NCBI GenBank assembly: GCA_018806915.1
Contig: JAGKQI010000068.1
Location: 1 to 64,000 of the forward strand
Origin: Phytophthora colocasiae
Taxonomy: Eukaryota; Oomycota; Peronosporomycetes; Peronosporales; Peronosporaceae
DNA length: 64,000 nucleotides
Direction: 5' to 3'
In this document: positions 1-9,362 of the stretch, one piece after another
Layout: the number at the start of each line of letters is the position of its first letter
How positions within the stretch are numbered: position 1 is the stretch's first letter
The notes under the pieces: model-generated
What the model was told of the DNA's origin: nothing
What the model saw: the letters and a program-made list of their open reading frames with translations, nothing else
The model's database searches: none
Program-made: the position numbers and the translations under genes

Positions 1-229
1 GAGCGATATCAGGAAGGAGGACCGTGAACCCACGGTTAAATCTCCAAAGAAAAACCGTAGCATCACGTCATGAACCACTGGTAACATGTAGCTCCGCAGC
101 AGCATCAGCAAACTTGCCAGTTCCTGGTGTATCCGACGGGGAGGGTATCCAAGATCTTCCATCGGGTGGTGATTGAGCTGAGATACTTGTTGCAGAAGCT
201 TAGTCCAGTCTTGAGAATGTAGGAAGGGG
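1..229. other. Unassigned left edge
   Basis: I see no open frame or recognisable repeat in these bases. Similarity to the B subfamily starts near 230. Confidence 0.4.
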
Positions 230-560
230 ATTTTATTATCACAGAGAATACCTCCGAACAACAGTGACCGTACTCTTGAACTGGAATCTCTCACGACTTA
301 CAATCTCGATGTGGTTGTCTCGATTCATAATGAGGCTCTGCGTTTGTGGCCAGTCAAGGTGCTGACTATTAAAGATAAAATTTTAAGTTGGCAGACATCC
401 CAGTGTGTTTACAGAACTTCAGTCTACGGATGGCGCGTGAGCTTGAGAAGCTCACAATAAAAATATGACGAACATGATTTCGGCGAGACGGAGGTGACAG
501 ACATACAATGGAGATTTTCTACCTGCTATACAGGAGAAATCGCCGATACAGTGCTCCAGA
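230..560 (+). pseudogene. B-subfamily C-terminal fragment (B2)
   Basis: This stretch matches the 3' part of the intact B copy (about 60724-61050). The shared parts are the TTTATTATCACAGAG block, the segment encoding the Leu/Val-rich stretch around His-Asn-Glu-Ala-Leu-Arg-Leu-Trp, and the Met-Ala-Arg-Glu-Leu-Glu stretch. About 40 bases after GTGACCGTACTCTTGA are missing relative to the intact copy, extra bases occur near 373, and no long frame survives. It is a truncated, dead copy immediately upstream of A1 in the same orientation. Confidence 0.75.
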
Positions 561-657
561 ATCCGCTCCATCCATCTAGGACGAAGGATTGACGTTTTGT
601 GACTGAAGTCCGTGGTTTGAGAGATCGATGACGCCTTTGAGTCCGGAAACGTCGACG

Positions 658-673
658 TCATTCACAAATTTAC
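658..673 (+). promoter_or_regulatory. Oomycete-type Inr + FPR core promoter of A1
   Basis: TCATTCACAAATTTAC fits the known oomycete initiator (YCAYTYY) followed by the flanking promoter region (CAWTTTNYY). The predicted start of transcription is the A at 660, giving a leader of about 20 bases before the ATG at 680. The block is conserved before A2, A3 and A4 (TCATTCCCAAATTTAC on the minus strand). The wider upstream region, including TTTTGTGACTGAAGTCC, is shared as well. Confidence 0.7.
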
Positions 674-679
674 GGTTCC

Positions 680-2664
680 ATGGCGACGGATTGGACTTTC
701 CTGAAACCTTGGCGTAATGCCTTACGTAGTAGTTTGATGAATTCCCTAAGCGGAACATACGTGCAATTTCGATGGCCCCATGGAAGCTTCTCGTCATGCC
801 CACAACACAACCTTGGCTTCGATGTTGGGTTGGTCGATCGGAGAATACACAAAATGTGAATCGATTGAAAAAGGTTCGGGAAGCAATCGTGTTATTCACA
901 GTCCTTGCGCTAGTGAATAATAAGGCATTCTTGGACCAATTTCCGCCGCGTTTACCGCCACAACATCCGCGTAAATGCTATCCATTTTGGGTAGTGTACG
1001 TTTACGGATCTGCAACCGTTCAACAGCTCGTTTGGGGCCAATTTTGTGCAGATTTAGATCCCTCACCGCAGTTTCAACAGGCAATGCAGAAGGTGAAAGC
1101 AATGGGACTGGAAAATATGAACGAAGACAAGAAGTATCTGTCCAGTTGCGCCGGTATGCGTTGGGAGAGCAGCCTCGACGGCGTTAACGTATACGCGAAT
1201 CTGAAGGTCAACACAAGTGACATATTTGATACTGGTCTGCAAAGATTGTTTATTGCGGGTGTTCCTTTAGTTTTGTTGCTGGACCGCGCTACTCTGCGTG
1301 ATTTGGAGCATAGCCAAAGTGCCATTGCTACGGAACAAGCGCCAGTGGATATCAAAATTGCTTTTCTAATTCGTAATTTTACTACGAGTTATTATCGAAA
1401 TTTGGCGGCAATTTTACCATGGAAAGTGGTAAACCCTCTCGATATCTCCGTTATATTCGACATCACGAGTAACGATGGACTACCACAAGACATGATAAAC
1501 ACTGGAATTCTACTGAACCATTTCCTCACGTGTCTCCGTCTGAATGGTTGCACTATTAAAATATCTTGTAGGAAAGGTTTCGAAAGCTTTTTTCCTGCGA
1601 TTTGTTCCGCTATTGCAGCGCAATCTGACGTTTTGCCACTCAAGTTCGAAATCACGCTTACGGCTTCTGAGTTGTGGCCATGGCTTTTGTACACTATCAG
1701 CTGCTGTTCTACTGCTACGCTTAGGGGTGTGACTTTGACTCAAGCCAATCTATTGAGTATTGCGGATGTTGTCCGATGCAATTATCCTCTTATGGGGCAG
1801 GAGGAACTTCAGCCTAGAACTTACAATACTTGTGAATTCGGATTTGTGGATATTGTCGAAGGCATAACTGTATGGCCAATCGATGCTGTAGGTGGCCAAA
1901 TCTCAGGATTTGAGATGCCGAGTTCTACCCGCTGTCGAGCCTGGTTCAAGGGGGGGGAAGATCAGGTGGAAGTTGTCGTTCCAGGCTTTGGCCGTTGTCG
2001 AACTAGAGTTGGAAATGGCGTTTCCGAAGTTTCTCGAGATTTGGTGGAGCAGAACGTACCAACTTTTAGCAAACTTCACTTGAGCTTTGCGTCTATTGAT
2101 TCCGTTTCTTTGGCGTTTAATTTGCTAGAGTTGGTTGGTCGAAATCTTCGCTCATTAAGTATATCTGCACCGCTTTACAGCAACAGCACGACTCTTGATC
2201 TGAGTGTCTTGTCTGGAATATGCCCGAACCTCCAATATCTGGAAATCCATAGTTTCGCTGTAGTTGTCACGGCTCACAATGAATCGCTGGGTCGCTGGCC
2301 AATCGTGGAGTTGACAGTCGGAAGTAATCGGGAAATGTGTCGGATTTCACATTGTGTCTACGGAATCGCAGCACTCCGGATGGCTCGAGCTAACTCCGTC
2401 TCGACTTCTATGATGCTGCGACTTGTGATGAAGGAGGAAATCCAAGAGTTTACTTCGCACGATGGAGATTTTCTCTGTGTTACGAAAGAGAGTTTCCGAT
2501 TCAAATTAAAGCTGCATTGATCAGCGTCATTAACTTACGTGCACTACTCGAAAGCCGATTCATCAGTACCTGCTGATGTTTTATGGCTGATTTTTGTTTT
2601 CGCTTCGACCCCTGCCCCGACGATCAGTGCGTGTTTAGACGAGGATGATAGTGTAGAAAGGTGA
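680..2664 (+). pseudogene. A-subfamily LRR/F-box-like protein, frameshifted (A1)
   Basis: The copy starts at the conserved MATDWTFLKPW motif, placed by the promoter just upstream. Relative to A4, two bases are added near 843-852, moving the frame. From 772 to 2520 a 582-codon frame is open and collinear with A4: the Arg-Glu-Ala-Ile-Val-Leu-Phe-Thr block, the Cys-Arg-Ala-Trp-Phe-Lys-Gly-Gly block and the leucine-rich C-terminal half. A second small indel near 2495-2505 breaks the frame before the LPxDxLxxIF motif. In A1 that motif reads VPADVLWLIF at about 2560-2592, and its frame stops at 2664. Function is unknown. The copy is probably inactive unless the indels are assembly errors. Confidence 0.75.
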
Positions 2665-3244
2665 TTCAGCTTTTGTTTTTCCATTAAAATTGAAAGAGAG
2701 TTTAACAATTTTTTTCGCTTGTGGTAGTGTATCATATTTCCGTCTTCCTGTATTTCGCTTGTGAATTTCGTAATGTACAGTAAACGCCCAGAAACCCTCT
2801 CTGTTATAGGTAACTTAGTGCAATAGCCATATTTCTTACGGTTCACGAAACCTGCGGGTTTTAGTACCCACCGGAAAGAAGGACTTTTGAGTTGCTGCAG
2901 ATAGCGACAATAGACGATAAGAAGAAGATCCTTTTATTAGATGCTAACGTAAATAAGCAAGAAGGAGATTTCGGATTAAATAGAAAAACTGTCGAATATT
3001 TGTCTTCTGGTAAATACGGAAGTGAAGAGAATTTAGATTAACTGGAGATTTGCCAGTCATTATAATAACTCGTTCTCATCTATTCTACTGTAAACGAAAT
3101 AGAGCTGCTCCCTTTTTGCGAGTATTGGGTTTGACCAAGTCTACTTGAAGCCAACAAGCATGTCTCTCATCTTTTTTTTTTTTCTGGAGAGAAAGAAACT
3201 ATTCTCTTCAATTTGTAGAACTTGATTATCAAGGGCACACCAAG
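2665..3244. other. A-subfamily downstream spacer
   Basis: No gene is seen. The sequence reappears as reverse complement near 63230-63880, and related stretches lie downstream of A2 (18430-19080), A3 (29400-30340) and A4 (54500-54860). It is part of the amplified block, not unique DNA. Confidence 0.6.
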
Positions 3245-3427
3245 AAGATACGCACTGCTTCAAATCTCATCACTGGAATTTTACGAAGAAGAACATGACG
3301 GGAGTGAGATCATAGAACTTCGGATGCCCGATGGAGATGCTCTATCTGTAATGATGGATAAATTCCCTCTACAGTCGAAAGCTGCGCTAGTTGGTGTTGC
3401 CAACGGAGCCCACTACATGAAAGTACG
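3245..3427 (+). pseudogene. E-subfamily C-terminal fragment
   Basis: It encodes a stretch of the type LEFYEEEHDGSEIIELRMPD and then Gln-Ser-Lys-Ala-Ala-Leu. This matches the penultimate region of A, B and D proteins (D1 has LEFYEAEYDESEVIELRMHD). It is cut at about 3427, where the strand of the homology flips. The same fragment is on the minus strand at 63062-63225. Confidence 0.7.
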
Positions 3428-3985
3428 AGATTCAAGATTTGGGCGCCATACCATTATTGTATACCTTTGTGCAAAGTCTTGATGAACGTAAATTTCCACC
3501 GATCAACTCCAGTAGATTGATCACCAAACCAATAGATTCAATAGAGGTAAAGGCAGTCAGGGACCGAAGTGAAAGCGTCCTTTGCAGATTTTGACCCTCT
3601 GAATCGCGAGAAACTTCGCAATCGCCTTCTCAAATTCTACAGTTCGACAAAGTCCGTAACTTGGTACGATAACTTCGATTTAGTCTTCCTTGAATCAGGC
3701 TCGACAGCGGGTAGAACTGGGTGCTACAAATGCTGCGCCTTCTTCAAGATCGATGGGCGATACTGTTGTTCCTTCTGTAATATCCACAAATCTGAATTCA
3801 GAAACTTCGTACGCTATTTGCCGTAGTTGCTGTCCTGAAGTTGTCAAAACAGGATAACGGTGTGTCAAAGTTTCTGTTGCCTTTGACGGCAAAATCAGAT
3901 GCACAATATCAAACTCAATTCCAATAAGAAGGGGAGGAGGGGGCAGCCGCATAACAAAGGCTAACCCACGACCCAGCAGCAATCG
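3428..3985 (-). pseudogene. E-subfamily central fragment, inverted
   Basis: Read on the minus strand, this matches the middle of the B protein: the Phe-Val-Asp-Ile-Thr-Glu-Gly-Thr-Thr-Val stretch, the Arg-Cys-Arg-Ala block, the Ser-Arg-Asp block and the Leu-Leu-Glu-Leu-Ile-Gly-Gly-Asn-Leu-Arg block. A stop codon interrupts it after Cys-Arg-Ala. It is joined head to head to the C-terminal fragment at 3245-3427, so one ancestral gene was broken by an internal inversion. The counterpart is at 62566-63061 on the plus strand. Confidence 0.7.
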
Positions 3986-4028
3986 TGTCTGGACTCATAC
4001 TTCAAGTAGTTTTGTCTCCTGAACTGAA

Positions 4029-4900
4029 GTGGCGTGGTAGGCTCCACAGCGATAGTCATCGCCAGTCAATATACTTTTGGACAACTTGAAACACGAAATG
4101 AACACCTTTCGACTGGACCATTTTAAGACCACTGGCAAATAGAACTCCAGCATTGAGTGATCATAACCTGGTACGTTGTTGTTGTTTGTCTTTTTTTGTC
4201 AGAAGGTAGATTGAAGGAAGGGAGTTTACTGGTGTGAATACCAATCCAGCAGCTAAATCCCGTGAAAATATCGACGTTAAATCCCATATAGAAACGTCAG
4301 CAATTACACTTATCGGCACGTGCTGTAGTACGGCCAGATACTAGCCAGAAGTGGTGCTGCCAAGCGCAATAATGAGTTACATCACCATAGATGCACTCGT
4401 TAAATATTCCTCGTATTCATCAATTTTTGGGATGCTGCCGCGTTGCCGTATCGAACAAGCATTGTCATTTGCTATACTCGAGCAAACGAGAATGTCTTCC
4501 CTCCTTTTGTCCACTTTCATTCCCTCCAGTGTCTGCATCGCCCGTAGAAACTAAAATGAGGGGTAGAAAGCCCCAGTAATCTGATCAAGTGACTTTCTGA
4601 TCTGTAGCAGATTCACTGACGAGCTCAACTTCCATTTTGAATACCAACGCTCCGTCTGCTTTGACCCAGTGACTGCGTCAGGTAGAAGTGCTCCATGTAA
4701 ACGTCTTGTTGTTGACTTTCGAAAGAACAATGAACGATTGCTTCAAGTTTAGCTGACTCACATTTTGTGAATGAAATAGTCAATTGGTGATATGGGTGGC
4801 CTACAGGCGGTCAGCAAATAACACTTGCATTCCACTCCCTGATCATACAAGCAGATAAGGCATCACGTCTCAGTTCCAACTGCTTGAGAATTTGGATCAA
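4029..4900 (-). pseudogene. B-like N-terminal half, decayed
   Basis: On the minus strand this resembles the first half of the B proteins. It includes the Gly-Met-Gln-Val segment, the Glu-Gly-Met-Lys-Val-Asp segment and the Trp-Asp-Leu-Thr-Ser segment, with many stops and frame changes. The plus-strand region 61441-62340 is its near-copy in the right arm. The bases from 4901 to 5059 are spacer, also mirrored in the right arm (61251-61440). Confidence 0.65.
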
Positions 4901-5059
4901 AGAAACAGAGATACACAAAATGGGAATGGTTGTAAAAAGTGATTCGGTTTCACATCACGTATCGTTACTCTGATCTTTTGGGGATAATTTCTATCTCCTC
5001 TAAACCGACACCTTTGCAGCTCTGCGTATGGTTATTGACTTTGATGAAGGTCGTTCACT

Positions 5060-7092
5060 TCAAAACTCTGTATCAAAACGCATTTGATGTCTCCTGATAC
5101 CAAGACGGGTAGCCCAAAAGTCCACTGACCGCTGAGCAGGCGTCGAAGCCAACACAAAAATTGTGCGTAAGATATCAACGGGCAGTCGACGGACTGCGTT
5201 CCAACTGCGTGCACTGTCGATGGCACTGATCATAGCAACTTTCGACTGTATCGGCAATTCTCTCCTTCACTAACAGGTAGAAAAATCTCCATTGGTGAGT
5301 CATAATGGTCCGTCACCTCCTTCTCATGTCAATTCTTGTTCGTCATAGTTTATTGTAGGCTCCTCAAGCTCACGCGCCATCCATAGACTGAAGTTTCCGT
5401 AAACAGACTGGGATGTCTGCCAACTTTGCGACTGTCTAGTAAGACTCAGCGTATCTTAACTGGCCACAAACGCAGAGCTTCAATTTATGAATCAGAGACA
5501 ACCACATCGAGATCGTAAGTCGTGAGGAAGATTCAAGATTTGGACATACAGCAGGATAAAACACTCCAGGTCAGAAGTACGGTCACTGCTGTCTGGAGGT
5601 ATCCTCTGTGATAATAAACGTAAATTACCACCAGATCAACTCCAGCAAGCTCATGGCCAACAGAAACGGATTCGGAGTTGGTGTATAAGGACACACATAC
5701 AAAGCTCGAAATGCACTTAATCCCAGCGAGGTTTGCTCGCTTGATATCGCGAGAAACCACTGCAACGCCATCACCAATTCGACATCGACAACGACCGACA
5801 CCTGGAATGACCAGCTTCAACGTCATCGCCTTCGCTTGAACCAGGCCCGACAGCGGACCAAATTCGGCACAATAAGTGGCGAACCTTCGAATCAAGCCCC
5901 ACACTGTTGTTCCTTCGGCAAGCGTGTCTACTGAAATCCCGTAAGGAAACAACCTCTCGGCTCGTTCGAACGAGGATAATTACAGCGCAATACACCCGCA
6001 GATTCCCCTGGCGGTAAAATCGGGTTTTGTCAAATGCGCATCCCATATCATTAGCGAAATGTCGGTAGAAGGTGAACGGCTTATAGCATGCACTAACCAT
6101 GACCACGACTCAGTGCGCACAGACTTGAAATCGATCTTGATTGGAGTTGTGGTAAATCCCACCGATACAACCGAACAAATCACAGCAAACGCGCTTTTGG
6201 ACAGCTGGTAACACGAAATCGACACCTTTCGACTGACGACTTGAGACCACTGATAGACGCGGGTCAGTAGAACTCCAGCGTTGATCGCAGCCTGTTCGTT
6301 GCTGGTTGGATCTTCTTGTTTAAGGTAAATTGTGAGGGAGTTTATTGGTGTACATACCAACCCAGCAGCTAAATCTCGGCAAAATCGCGACGTTAAATCC
6401 TGTATAGTAACGATAACATTTACTCTTGTAGGCACGTGCTGGTGCTGCCAGATACTTGCCAAAGTGGTGCTGTCAGGGGCAATAATGAGTTGCATCAGCA
6501 TTGCAGCACTCGCGTCAAACATACCTCGAAGGTCTGTTCCAATTCGGTTGCCTTCATCAAATTCTTGGGATGCTGCCACGTTACCACCATTGAACACGCA
6601 TCGCCATGTCATAATTGAGCAAACAAGAGTGTTTTCCCTGCCCCTTTCGTCCACTTTCATTCCCTCCAGCGTCTGCATCGCCCGTTGAAATTGCGATGAT
6701 GGGGTAGAAAGCCCCCGTAATCTACTCCAAGTATCTTGCTGAACTGTAGAAGATCCAATGACGAGCAACTTCCATTGTGGATACCAACTCTGTCCGCCTT
6801 GGTCAATTGACTGCGTAAGGTGTGCAAACTGCTCCGTAAACGCTTTGTTATCAACTATCGAAAGAACAATAAACAATTCGATTGCTTCTCGAATCTGGTT
6901 CAGCTGACTCACATTGTGTGGATTCCCTTCTTCCAAGTGAAGCATAAGGGTTTCTTGGTGATGTGGGTGGCCTATATACGGCCACCAAAAGAACACTTGC
7001 ATTCCACTCGCTGAACTTGGAGACCCTCCTCGGATAATACGATCAGACAAGGCATCACGCCACGGCTCTAGGAATGTCCAATCGGTAGCCAT
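5060..7092 (-). pseudogene. B-subfamily LRR/F-box-like protein, frameshifted (B3)
   Basis: This is a full-length but broken homologue of the intact B1 at 59262-61250. Translation would start at 7092 with MATDWTFLEPW. A single frame is open from there to about 5980 and covers the Arg-Glu-Ala-Ile-Glu-Leu-Phe block and the Asp-Leu-Thr-Ser-Arg-Phe-Cys-Arg-Asp-Leu block. Further frames at 5952-5533 and 5257-5060 carry the middle and the C-terminal RRLPVDILRTIFVLASTPAQ motif. At least two frameshifts separate these pieces. It lies convergent to A1 in the left arm. Confidence 0.75.
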
Positions 7093-7098
7093 TACGGA

Positions 7099-7114
7099 GG
7101 AAACCTGGAAATGG
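7099..7114 (-). promoter_or_regulatory. Inr-like element upstream of B3
   Basis: On the minus strand CCATTTCCAGGTTTCC matches the oomycete initiator (YCAYTYY). It is followed by an imperfect FPR (CAGGTTTCC against CAWTTTNYY), six bases before the ATG at 7092. Confidence 0.4.
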
Positions 7115-7257
7115 CAACCGTGTGGAGTGGAAACTTTCGGATAAAATCTATCACTCAAACGAAAGGATTCTATCCATCACTTGAGAAACAACTATTTCTT
7201 CCTAGAGATTGCTGATACCCGCTTGAAATATTTGAAGGTCAACATCTAGCAAAATGC

Positions 7258-7274
7258 TTCATTCCGCAATTTTC
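7258..7274 (+). promoter_or_regulatory. Oomycete-type Inr + FPR core promoter of D1
   Basis: TTCATTCCGCAATTTTC is an almost perfect fit to the described Phytophthora core promoter (TCATTYYNCAWTTT). It lies 7 bases before the ATG at 7281, so the predicted leader is about 20 bases. D2 in the right arm keeps the CAATTTTCTC half but has lost the initiator half. Confidence 0.75.
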
Positions 7275-7280
7275 TCTAGA

Positions 7281-8035
7281 ATGACCGACTGGATGTTCCT
7301 CAATCATTTGTGTTCTACCTTACACACGTGTATTATCCCAAGTAAACCGACAGCTTCTGAATGTGAAATGGAAGTGGTGTTCGATTGGCATCTTCCCACC
7401 CCAGTGTACCCACAAAATGACATCCATTTACTTCTTCATCTAAAAGATAGAACTCAAACTGACCCGAGACGCAATCGAGTTATTCACAATCCTTGCGGTG
7501 GTGGACAGCAATGCGTTTGCGGAGCTAATTTCACATCTTACGACGACAACTGCCAGCTCAAACTACTATCCTGAAATGGAATATATACGTCTGTGGAATA
7601 GTTTCCGACCAGCAAATAGCGACAAAGGCTAAAGTCAATGGGATGGGAAGAAAAACAGAATTTACACTTTTTAAATGGGATGAGTTGGAAATGCACGCGT
7701 GGTGGTATTGATGTGGACGTCTGCTGTATGCCCAAACCTTGAATCCCTCGCAACCCGTTACATTGAGTCTCTGCGTTTGTGGTCAATCCGGAAATTTATG
7801 GTCAAAAAAAGTAGAAAGTTAACAGACCTCACATTGTGCTTACGGAATCCCAAGCTACTCATGGCACGTGAGCTGGAGGACCTCAGACTGGAATTTTACG
7901 AAGCAGAATATGACGAAAGTGAGGTCATAGAACTACGGATGCACGATGGAGATGCGAGAAATTCCCTCTACAGTCGAAAGCTGCACTAGTTAGCGTTGTC
8001 AACGGAGCCCACTACATGAAAGCAATTCACCGCCT
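7281..8035 (+). pseudogene. D-subfamily fragment (D1)
   Basis: The copy starts with MTDWMFLNHL, the family's N-terminal motif. It keeps the Leu-Leu-Leu-His-Leu-Lys block, then shifts frame near 7460-7490. A large internal deletion joins the N-terminal third to the C-terminal region. From about 7700 it encodes Cys-Pro-Asn-Leu-Glu-Ser-Leu, then Met-Ala-Arg-Glu-Leu-Glu-Asp-Leu and the acidic LEFYEAEYDESEVIEL stretch. It ends before the F-box-like motif. B3 and D1 are divergent, the same arrangement as B1 and D2 in the right arm. Confidence 0.65.
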
Positions 8036-8072
8036 TGTTAGTGATTATCTCTATCTTTGCTGCAACTCCAGC

Positions 8073-8647
8073 TGTCGCGAGTCGGTCTTGCGGGACGGTA
8101 GACGCTGCGGGTTACAAGTAGAACGGAACGGTAGAGCGATAAAAGCGCACCACAAAAAGTAAAGAAAAATATAAAAAGCGATTATTCTTTGACTTGGGGC
8201 TTGTGCTGCGGTGCCCAAGGTAAATTCACGACTGACCTCCACCAGCACGCCCTTCCTTCACTGTTTTCCAACGTCTCACGTCCTCCAGAGTCCTCTTCCT
8301 TGTCCTTCCCGGGTCCGTACCTCCTCGACGGTACCACTCACCCCTTCCTCACACATACTCGGGGCGCTGTTAAGCCCAGCGTAGCTCTAGTCCATGTCTT
8401 CCGTCCTTGGCATCAGCTCACACGCAACCTGGCGCACGCTCCACGCTCTTTCTTGGCTGCGCAGACCTCGTTTCCCTAGCAATAGCGGCGCGCACTCACC
8501 CTCGTGCTGGCTGCGACCGGGGCCGGCTCGAACAACTCCTCGCCATACATATGGTCTTCCGCAATGCGACGGGTCGTGGATCGGGTTTCAGAGGGGGAAC
8601 GGTCGGGACCGTACCCGAGACGGTGGCCACCGTTCTCACTCGGGACA
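8073..8647 (-). repeat. Gypsy 3' LTR
   Basis: It begins TGTCGCGAGTCGG and ends CTCACTCGGGACA on the plus strand. It aligns along its length with 17776-18354. The differences I see are mainly single-base indels in short runs (for example CTTGCGGG against CTTGGGCGGG, TATAAAAAGC against TATAAAAGC). An A/T-rich TATA-like stretch lies near 8160-8185. Confidence 0.9.
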
Positions 8648-8982
8648 TCCTCCCCGACTGAAACTCGACGCCCACGTCGAGCGGCTCGCTCTCGAGCAGC
8701 AGCAGTGAGCTCGTCCCTTTGCACTTGTTCCTTCAGCTCCTGTCTCTCTGCTTCCCACTTCCGACCGATATTCACGCGGGGTCTAGGCCCTACGCAACCG
8801 TCTTGACGCCAGAACGCTTCACTCAGACGCTCGGCTTGCTCTTGATCCTTCAGATCTTTAACCCACTGGGCGTAACGGTCCCCAGCCATTTCAAAAGGCG
8901 TCAGACCTCCTGAAGATGCTTCGTAATAACGGAGAGCCCTACTCGCAAAACCCACGACGACGACAAGTCCAGCGATTACCAC
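8476..8982 (-). CDS. Extra open frame between Gypsy integrase and 3' LTR
   Basis: A 168-codon frame, GTG-initiated as drawn and open further upstream, runs downstream of the integrase region and into the LTR. The part outside the LTR is highly charged, with stretches such as Gln-Trp-Val-Lys-Asp-Leu-Lys-Asp and Glu-Ala-Glu-Arg-Gln-Glu-Leu-Lys, and looks coding. Its hydrophobic N-terminal part is antisense to the Lys/Ser/Asp-rich plus-strand frame at 8914-9177 and may be only a shadow of it. I do not recognise the product and there is no clear envelope signature. Confidence 0.3.
   Translation of the reverse strand: MVIAGLVVVVGFASRALRYYEASSGGLTPFEMAGDRYAQWVKDLKDQEQAERLSEAFWRQDGCVGPRPRVNIGRKWEAERQELKEQVQRDELTAAARERAARRGRRVSVGEDVPSENGGHRLGYGPDRSPSETRSTTRRIAEDHMYGEELFEPAPVAASTRVSARRYC
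8648..8656 (-). other. Gypsy polypurine tract
   Basis: On the minus strand the bases immediately before the 3' LTR read CGGGGAGGA. This purine run is in the expected place for priming plus-strand DNA synthesis. Confidence 0.65.
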
Positions 8983-9177
8983 GGCTCCGACGAAGACAAG
9001 CCTCGCTCCACCAAGAAGGACGACAAGTCCAAGAAGACTTCCCCCGACAAGAAGGAAGACAAGCCCAAGAAGTCGTCCTCCGAAGACAAGAAGCCCTCGT
9101 CCGAGTCGAAGAAGACGGGCGGCTCACCATCTAGCACCACCGCCGCTTCTCCCGCAGCCTCGCCTTCCACCAAGTAA
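8914..9177 (+). pseudogene. Captured Lys/Ser/Asp-rich 3' coding end (antisense in Gypsy)
   Basis: On the plus strand, opposite to the retrotransposon genes, a frame runs to TAA at 9175. It encodes a low-complexity hydrophilic tail, for example KKDDKSKKTSPDKKEDKPKK followed by Ser/Thr/Ala/Pro repeats. Almost every codon ends in C or G (AAG, GAC, TCC), typical of expressed oomycete genes, whereas the minus strand gives runs of Leu and Val. Bases 9178-9362 carry no frame and could be its 3' untranslated region. I infer a host gene end taken up by the element. The rest of that gene is not in the window. Confidence 0.45.
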
Positions 9178-9362
9178 CATCTACCTTTCTCGCGCGTCAA
9201 TCAGCTCTCTCTCTTTCCGGGTTCCTCTTTCGTAACAGCGCGTCACTAATCTCTTAATCCAACATGCAATTTCACATTCCAACCGTTCCCCTCAAGCGTT
9301 CCGTTCTCTTCACCGTTCTTTAGCTTCCATTTTAGCGTTGGGTATTGCAGGTACCAGGCCCG

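Noticed and set aside
8476..8982. Envelope-like gene of the Gypsy element
   Set aside because: The hydrophobic segment is antisense to a low-complexity coding stretch, there is no signal peptide or cleavage motif, and the frame runs into the LTR.
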